Assembly (NCBI GenBank): GCA_029776995.1
Contig: JAKOTZ010000170.1
Span: forward strand, 1-43,167
Direction: 5' to 3'
Length of the DNA: 43,167 bases
DNA from: Candidatus Hydrogenedentota bacterium
GTDB taxonomy: Bacteria > Hydrogenedentota > Hydrogenedentia > Hydrogenedentales > CAITNO01
Each line of letters starts with the position of its first letter. The stretch's first letter is position 1. The notes under the pieces were generated by a model. The model was not told where the DNA came from. It saw only the letters and a list, made by a program, of their open reading frames with translations, and did not search any database. The position numbers and the translations under genes were made by a program. Positions 37,446 to 43,167 of this stretch are shown here, piece after piece.

Positions 37446-37524
37446 AGCTGCAGCGGAGTGGTACAGTCGGGGTTCGGCTGTTTACGTGATCACGGACTGT
37501 CCCGGCGCAGAAAGGGTTCATGTT

Positions 37525-38223
37525 ATGAAGCGCGTTTCTGGATCTTTGGAGGATCGCGTAAAGGCCCTGCGCGCGTGTTCGTTGTTCGCCGATCTTGATG
37601 AGCGGGGGCTGATGGCGCTGGCATCCCGGGTTTCTTTCCGCGCGTACGATAAGGGCGAAATCCTGTTCCATTCCGGGGAGACGGCCGACGGCATGCATCT
37701 GGTTGCCGAAGGGTTAATCAAAGTATTCCGCCTGGGACCGGATGGTCGGGAGCAGGTTATTCACTTGTTTGGTTCCGGGGAGCCAGTTGGGGAAGTGGCC
37801 ATGTTTGAGGGAAGCAGTTATCCCGCGTCGGCCATGGCGCTGGCTGCAAGCCGTACCCTTTTTATGCCCCGCGAAGCATTCCTCGCGACCGCAAAGGAAG
37901 ATCCCGACTTTCTCTTGCGCCTGCTGGCGGTTCTTTCCAGGAGGCTTCGCCGGATGGTGGATCTGGTGGACGCCCTGTCGCTGCGGGAAGTTTCCGCCCG
38001 GCTGGCCGCGAGGCTGCTTGAAATGGCCGAAGAGAATAAAGGCCGCGTTGCGCGGATTCCCGGATCGAAAGCCACCCTGGCAGCCCATATTGGAACCGTT
38101 CCCGAAACCCTGAGCCGTATCCTGAACCGGTTCCAGCAGGAAGGCATCGTCCAGGTAAACGGCCGCGAAATTCATCTGCTGCGTCCCGACCGCCTGCGCG
38201 AACTGGCGGATTCCGGTGAGTAA
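37525..38223 (+). CDS. Crp/Fnr family transcriptional regulator (second, tandem)
   Basis: KGEILFHSGETADGMHLVAEGLIKVFRLGPDGREQVIHLFGSGEPVGEVAMFEG; HTH TLAAHIGTVPETLSRILNRFQQEGIVQVNGREIHLLRPDRL. Confidence 0.92.
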   Translation: MKRVSGSLEDRVKALRACSLFADLDERGLMALASRVSFRAYDKGEILFHSGETADGMHLVAEGLIKVFRLGPDGREQVIHLFGSGEPVGEVAMFEGSSYPASAMALAASRTLFMPREAFLATAKEDPDFLLRLLAVLSRRLRRMVDLVDALSLREVSARLAARLLEMAEENKGRVARIPGSKATLAAHIGTVPETLSRILNRFQQEGIVQVNGREIHLLRPDRLRELADSGE

Positions 38224-38312
38224 AGTTCCGCCGGCACGCCGCATTATAAGCACAAATTAGATGCGTGCCATAGTGTGATTTTGCCCGTTGCGTCTTAAGC
38301 AGACACGGCTCT

Positions 38313-38330
38313 CAGTTGACATGACAACTG
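38313..38330. promoter_or_regulatory. Near-perfect 18-bp palindrome, candidate operator
   Basis: CAGTTGACATGACAACTG: CAGTTG-N6-CAACTG with CATG centre; between the Crp/Fnr pair and the nuoE-like gene. Confidence 0.45.
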
Positions 38331-38419
38331 TCTCCGCGATGTTTTCAACCGACACGCATCCCGGCTGTGCCGCTATTGCACTTAATAATTTGAAGCGGCC
38401 GCGGGTAAAAGCTGGAAAT

Positions 38420-38448
38420 TTGTTTTTCGAATAAATATTTGCTATGCT
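38420..38448 (+). promoter_or_regulatory. Candidate sigma70-type promoter TTGTTT-N17-TATGCT for the redox operon
   Basis: Hexamers 38420-38425 and 38443-38448 in an AT-rich stretch about 80 nt upstream of the ATG at 38526. Confidence 0.5.
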
Positions 38449-38525
38449 ATTTTTAACCCTTCGTTTTCCCAAAAATCGGAATCTGGCAGGCGATGGTCAA
38501 GCGCATGCCGGGGAGTGTTGTTTGT

Positions 38526-39032
38526 ATGAGCGAGAACTCTTCCGCAGAGGGCGCGGCAGTGGTGCAGGAAATTGTCGCGGCGTTTCCCTCGGGGCGAGGC
38601 AGTCTGATTCCCATCCTTCAGGAAATTCAGCGCCGGCAGGGGTATATTTCACCGGAAGCGCTGAAAGCGCTGGAGCGGCTGACGGGTATTTCCGCCACCG
38701 AGGCATATGGTGTGGCCACCTTCTACACGCAGTTCCGGTTTACCCGTCCAGGCAGGCATAAAATCCAGGTGTGCAATGGAACGGCATGCCATGTGCGGGG
38801 CGGCGCCCAGGTTCTGGAAGAACTGGAACGCCGGCTGGGCATCTCGGTGGGACAAACCACACCGGACGGCCAGTTCAGCCTGGAACGGGTGGCATGCCTG
38901 GGGTGCTGCGCGCTTTCGCCGGTGGTAGCGGTAGACGGCAAAGTGTATGCGGGCATGACCCCGAAAAAAGTGCCTGGTGTCCTGCGAGAATACGCTGCGC
39001 AGGCTACCCAGTCCGCCCGCCAGGAGAAATAA
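38526..39032 (+). CDS. NuoE-like [2Fe-2S] NADH-oxidoreductase subunit
   Basis: LIPILQEIQRRQGYISPEALKALERLTGISATEAYGVATFYTQFRF; CNGTACHVRGG; LGCCALSPVVAVDGKVYAGMTPKKV. Confidence 0.94.
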   Translation: MSENSSAEGAAVVQEIVAAFPSGRGSLIPILQEIQRRQGYISPEALKALERLTGISATEAYGVATFYTQFRFTRPGRHKIQVCNGTACHVRGGAQVLEELERRLGISVGQTTPDGQFSLERVACLGCCALSPVVAVDGKVYAGMTPKKVPGVLREYAAQATQSARQEK

Positions 39033-39034
39033 CC

Positions 39035-40948
39035 ATGGATGGATTAAATATTCGGCGTCGGATGGCGGAGGAACGGTGGTCAGCCCTGATGTCGGGGGCT
39101 GAATCGGTGTTTTTCGTCGGGGCGGCGACCTGCGGCATGGCGGCGGGGGCGGAAGCGGTGATCGATCGGCTGGAGCGGGATATCGCGCGGTATGGGCTGA
39201 ACGCGCGGGTGATCCGGGCGGGCTGCCTGGGGCCGTGCTGTTTTGAACCGATTATGATCGTGCGTCGGCAAGGGCTGCCGGAATGCTGCTACGGCCCGGT
39301 GGATGCCGACGCGGCAGGATCCATACTGGAGCGGCACGTGATGGGCGGCGAGTTGTGCCCGGAATGGTCCCTTGGCGTGATGACCGCTGAGGGATACGGG
39401 GATATTCCCTCGTTCTGGGACCATCCGATGATGCGCGGTCAGGTGCGACGGGTATTGGTAAACTGCGGCGTGATCGATCCTGAAGATCCCGACCATTATC
39501 TGGCCCGGGGAGGCTACCTGGGCCTGGAACGGGCGCTGGGCATGACGCCTGAGGCGGTAATTGAAGAAGTGCTGGCGTCCGGACTGCGGGGCCGGGGTGG
39601 CGCAGGCTTCCCGACGGGGAAGAAATGGCAGTTTGCCCGGGCGGCCGAGGGTTCTCCGAAATACCTGATCTGTAACGCGGATGAGGGGGATCCGGGAGCC
39701 TTCATGAACCGTTCGCTGCTGGAGGGCGATCCTCACGCCGTGCTGGAGGGGATGCTGATCGCGGGATACGCGATCGGGGCAAGCGAAGGGTACATCTATT
39801 GCCGGGCGGAATATCCGCTGGCGATCCGCCGTCTGGAACGGGCCATAGAACAGATGCGCGAGCTGGGCGTGCTGGGCGAGCGGATTTTAGGGACCGATTT
39901 TTCATTTGATCTGCATATCAAACAGGGAGCGGGCGCGTTCGTGTGCGGAGAGGAAACGGCGCTGATCGCGTCCATTGAAGGCCTGCGGGGGATGCCGCGG
40001 CCCAAGCCGCCTTTCCCGGCGCAGCGTGGGCTGTGGGGCAAACCAACGGTGATCCAGAACGTGGAGACCCTGGGCAACCTGCCGCACATATTGCGAAATG
40101 GCGCGGCGTGGTTTGCCGAGGTGGGCACTCCGCAAAGCCGGGGCACCAAGACCTTCGCCCTGGCGGGCAAAGTGGCGAGGACGGGATTGATCGAGGTGCC
40201 CCTGGGCACGCCGCTGCGGCAAATTGTGATGGAAATCGGGGGCGGCATGGTGTCGGGCAAGGCGCCCAAGGCCGTACAGACCGGCGGCCCCTCCGGAGGA
40301 TGCATCCCGGCGGAGAAATTTGACCTGCCGGTGGATTACGAGTCCCTGGGCGCCGCCGGCAGCATCATGGGTTCGGGTGGCATGATTGTGCTCGACGAAG
40401 ACTCATGCATGGTGGATATCGCGCGGTATTTCCTGACGTTCACGCAGCAGGAGTCGTGCGGGAAATGCGTTCCCTGCCGGATTGGCACGCGCGCCATGCT
40501 GCAGCTGCTGGAGAATATCAGCAAGGGGCAGGGGCGTCCCGAGGACCTGCGGCAGTTGGAAGAGATTGCCGAGACGGTAAAAATGGGGTCCTTGTGCGGT
40601 TTGGGACAGACAGCCCCCAATCCCGTGCTGACTACGCTGCGGTATTTCCGCAACGAATATGAGGAACACATTGAAAAAAGCCAGTGCGCCGCGTTCGCGT
40701 GCCGAAAACTGGTGTGGTACCGGATTGATCCGGACCGCTGTAAGGGATGCGGGGTGTGCCTGCGCGTATGTCCGGCCGAGGCCATAGAAGGCGAAAAAGG
40801 CGAGCCGCACCGGATTATCGATGAAAAATGCATCCACTGCGGCACGTGCGTGACGGCGTGTCCGCCTTCCAGCGCGGCCATTTACCGGGAAAGCGGGGAC
40901 CTCAAACGGATCGAAGCGCGGCGTCAGCTGGCATCCACGGTGAGCTGA
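39035..40948 (+). CDS. NuoF-like NADH/FMN/Fe-S subunit (HydB/HndC/StnB type) with C-terminal 2x[4Fe-4S]
   Basis: N-term thioredoxin-like 2Fe-2S; LASGLRGRGGAGFPTGKKWQFA; ICNADEGDPGAFMNRSLLEGDPH; SCGKCVPCRIGTRAM; CKGCGVCLRVCP...CIHCGTCVTACP. Confidence 0.94.
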   Translation: MDGLNIRRRMAEERWSALMSGAESVFFVGAATCGMAAGAEAVIDRLERDIARYGLNARVIRAGCLGPCCFEPIMIVRRQGLPECCYGPVDADAAGSILERHVMGGELCPEWSLGVMTAEGYGDIPSFWDHPMMRGQVRRVLVNCGVIDPEDPDHYLARGGYLGLERALGMTPEAVIEEVLASGLRGRGGAGFPTGKKWQFARAAEGSPKYLICNADEGDPGAFMNRSLLEGDPHAVLEGMLIAGYAIGASEGYIYCRAEYPLAIRRLERAIEQMRELGVLGERILGTDFSFDLHIKQGAGAFVCGEETALIASIEGLRGMPRPKPPFPAQRGLWGKPTVIQNVETLGNLPHILRNGAAWFAEVGTPQSRGTKTFALAGKVARTGLIEVPLGTPLRQIVMEIGGGMVSGKAPKAVQTGGPSGGCIPAEKFDLPVDYESLGAAGSIMGSGGMIVLDEDSCMVDIARYFLTFTQQESCGKCVPCRIGTRAMLQLLENISKGQGRPEDLRQLEEIAETVKMGSLCGLGQTAPNPVLTTLRYFRNEYEEHIEKSQCAAFACRKLVWYRIDPDRCKGCGVCLRVCPAEAIEGEKGEPHRIIDEKCIHCGTCVTACPPSSAAIYRESGDLKRIEARRQLASTVS

Positions 40949-40969
40949 CGCCGATTTGGAGCAATAATC

Positions 40970-43167
40970 ATGAGCGCGGCAGAAATAACAACGATCACGC
41001 TGAATATAGACGGTCGGACCGTTGAGGCCCAGCCGGGAGAGACCATTCTGGACTGCGCACTGCGAAATGGGATTGAGATCCCCCATCTTTGCGCGGAGAC
41101 GGGTCTCACGCCGCATGGAGGCTGCCGGATGTGCCTGGTGGAGGTGGATGGGATGCGGGGATACCCGCCGTCCTGCGCCACGCCGGTAACGCCCGGTATG
41201 AATGTCCGCACCGACACCCCCCAGTTGCGCCGATTGCGTCGGAACGTCCTGGCCCTGATGATGCTGGAGCATCCGAACGCGTGCCTGCTGTGCGGGCACC
41301 GGCAGGAATGCGAGGCGTTCCGTCCGGCTCCCGAGAAGGTGGGGAGCACTACGGGGTGCCACACCTGCAACAACAAGCCCGAGTGTTACGTGCGGAATCT
41401 GGCGGAACAACTGGAACTGACCGAACTTCCCATCGCGCCGGAATACCATCACCGGCCGGTGGAACGGGCGCAACCCTTCCTGGACCGGGACCTGAACCTG
41501 TGCATCCTGTGCGGGCGCTGCGTGCGGGTCTGCCGGGAGCAGCACGGCAAAGCGGTGATTGATTTCATCGGGCGGGGCAGCCAGGCGCGGATCGGACAGG
41601 CCTTTGACATGAGCCTGCTGGAAGCGGGCTGTACGTTCTGCGGGTCCTGTGTGGATGCGTGCCCGACCGGTACCCTGTCAGACCGCTATGCCAAATGGTG
41701 GGGCGCGCCGGACCGGCGGGTGGCAACCACCTGCGCGTTCTGTCCGGAGGCGTGCGCCATGACGGTGGCCGCGCAGGAGGGCCGGGTGATCAGTACGCGG
41801 GCGCTGGCAGTGGGTCACCCGCTGTGTGTAGTCGGACGGTTTGCCGTGGCGGAATTCCACAACGGGAAAAACCGGCTGACCCGGCCGCTGATGCGCGTGA
41901 AAAGCATGCAGCGTCCTACCGACTGGAAGCCGGCGATGGAAGCGGCGGCAGCCCGGCTGGCCCATTTTACCGGGGAAGCTTTCGCGCTGGTCTGCGACGA
42001 CAGCCTGACGCTGGAAGACCGCCTGGCGCTCAAAAGGTTTACGCGGGCAATTATGGACGCGCCGGAATCGCATTATATAGAACTGCGTCGGGACAGCCGG
42101 GGACGGACACCGCTTGCGGAACTGCCCGAATCGGTTCGGGCCGTATGGGTTACCGGACCATTCATCGATCCGGCCGCTGCGGATGGCCTGGATGTGCTGA
42201 TCGTATCGGACGCATATCCTTCGGCGCTTTCCGAAAAGGCGGATTTTGTGTTTCCCGCAACGCTGTTCGCGGAAACGGAAGGGACCATTCTGGACCGGGC
42301 GGGTGCGTTGCGTCCGCTCCGTCCGGCGGCGGCGCCTCCAGGGGACGCGCTTGCGGACTGGCAGATTGCGGTCCGCCTTTCCCGCGCGCTGGGAAGCGAG
42401 GGGCTGGCGTGGGAGTCTTCCGCGGAACTGACCCGGGAAGTACAGGGCGAATCCGCCGGGCTCTGGCTGCAGCGGGATCGGCCGCCGGAAGCCGCGCTGG
42501 ACCTTTCGAAGCGGGTGGCATGGTTCCGGGGGCACCGGATCGAAGAGCAGGTCAGCGGTCTGCTGGAGCTTCCGCCTCTGGAGGACTGCCCGCTCCCGGC
42601 GGACGCGTCGGAGAAACGGGCCGTGGCCAAAGCCTTTCAAACGGCCGCCGCCGGCGCGAATCCGGATGACGGACGTTTCAGGATTGTATCCCTGCGGGAG
42701 CTGGTACCGAACACGTACGAGGTAGTGCTGTCTGCGCCGGAAGTGGCCAAAGTTGCCCGGGCGGGACAGTTCGTGATCGTAATGGCAGACGCCTGGTCCG
42801 AGCGGGTCCCGTACACACTCTGTGACTGGGACGCGGAGGCGGGAACTATTACGCTGGTAGTCCAGGAAAAAGGGCAGTCCAGCCGCAAACTGGTAATGAT
42901 GGAAGCCGGTGAATGCGTGGCGCACGTGACCGGTCCGCTGGGAATTCCGCTGGCGGTGGAACGCTACGGGCAGGTGGTGGTCACGGGCGGATGTTATGGC
43001 GTGGGCGCGGTAAGGCCGCTGATTCGGGCGCTTCGGGAAGCGGGTAACCGGGTTACGGCGATCGTGGAAGCGCGGTCCCATTACCTGACGTATTACCGGG
43101 ACCAGCTGGCCGCGGCAGCGGATGTTTTTATCCAGACCACCATTGACGGATCGATGGGCGAGCGGGG
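40970..43167 (+). CDS. Fusion: NuoG/FdhA-like Fe-S module + shortened molybdopterin-oxidoreductase-like segment + NfnA/FNR-like FAD/NAD domain; runs off right edge
   Basis: Single frame from ATG 40970 to the window end with no stop (missing from ORF track): [2Fe-2S] HLCAETGLTPHGGCRMC; HPNACLLCGHRQEC; CHTCNNKPEC; CILCGRCVRVC; CTFCGSCVDACP; CAFCPEACAM...HPLCVVGRF; then FRIVSLRELVPNTYEVVLSAPEVAKVARAGQFVIVMADAWSERVPYTLCDWDAEAGTITLVVQEKGQSSRKL...VTGPLGIP. Confidence 0.88.
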   Translation, partial: MSAAEITTITLNIDGRTVEAQPGETILDCALRNGIEIPHLCAETGLTPHGGCRMCLVEVDGMRGYPPSCATPVTPGMNVRTDTPQLRRLRRNVLALMMLEHPNACLLCGHRQECEAFRPAPEKVGSTTGCHTCNNKPECYVRNLAEQLELTELPIAPEYHHRPVERAQPFLDRDLNLCILCGRCVRVCREQHGKAVIDFIGRGSQARIGQAFDMSLLEAGCTFCGSCVDACPTGTLSDRYAKWWGAPDRRVATTCAFCPEACAMTVAAQEGRVISTRALAVGHPLCVVGRFAVAEFHNGKNRLTRPLMRVKSMQRPTDWKPAMEAAAARLAHFTGEAFALVCDDSLTLEDRLALKRFTRAIMDAPESHYIELRRDSRGRTPLAELPESVRAVWVTGPFIDPAAADGLDVLIVSDAYPSALSEKADFVFPATLFAETEGTILDRAGALRPLRPAAAPPGDALADWQIAVRLSRALGSEGLAWESSAELTREVQGESAGLWLQRDRPPEAALDLSKRVAWFRGHRIEEQVSGLLELPPLEDCPLPADASEKRAVAKAFQTAAAGANPDDGRFRIVSLRELVPNTYEVVLSAPEVAKVARAGQFVIVMADAWSERVPYTLCDWDAEAGTITLVVQEKGQSSRKLVMMEAGECVAHVTGPLGIPLAVERYGQVVVTGGCYGVGAVRPLIRALREAGNRVTAIVEARSHYLTYYRDQLAAAADVFIQTTIDGSMGER

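Noticed and set aside
41678-43081. 467-aa minus and 41659..42669 plus-strand ORFs
   Set aside because: Overlap the continuous NuoG::NfnA-like frame (40970 to edge), which carries the Fe-S and flavin motifs.
40970-43167. [FeFe] hydrogenase catalytic subunit
   Set aside because: The N-terminal Fe-S pattern is compatible, but no H-cluster motifs appear; the sequence goes into a Mo-oxidoreductase-like remnant and flavin domain instead.

Overview
The window is about 43.2 kb of GC-rich bacterial chromosome. The gene mix (SASA esterase, two DUF6807/PmoA-like proteins, a Tat-exported Gfo/Idh/MocA oxidoreductase) suggests a PVC-type lineage, but that is inference only. From left to right: a sialate O-acetylesterase fragment and a glycosyltransferase; a DUF6807 gene split by an in-frame TAG plus a Gfo/Idh/MocA oxidoreductase; tRNA-Glu; a second glycosyltransferase; NUDIX and an EndoIII-like glycosylase; an island-like segment (lipoprotein esterase, ECF sigma / short anti-sigma / Spy-like module, IS30-type transposase fossil); the translation operon rimP-nusA-infB-ylxP-[rbfA::nrnA fusion]-truB-ribF; a second sigma/anti-sigma/Spy-like module on the minus strand; a 14-repeat cysteine-paired PASTA protein whose EF-hand/TM tail is cut off by an in-frame TAA; a second DUF6807 protein; a GT-C membrane glycosyltransferase fused to about 26 TPRs; rpsF-ssb-rpsR-DUF2232-rplI-dnaB-dapA; two tandem Crp/Fnr regulators; and a NuoE-NuoF-(NuoG::NfnA-like) flavin/Fe-S operon running off the right edge. 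The strongest leads are the NuoG::NfnA fusion (possibly a Stn-type bifurcating transhydrogenase), the PASTA/EF-hand protein with its internal stop, the RbfA::NrnA fusion, the GT-C::TPR fusion and the duplicated sigma/anti-sigma/Spy architecture. No CRISPR array, rRNA or intact transposon was seen. All family calls come from reading motifs by eye; no search was run.
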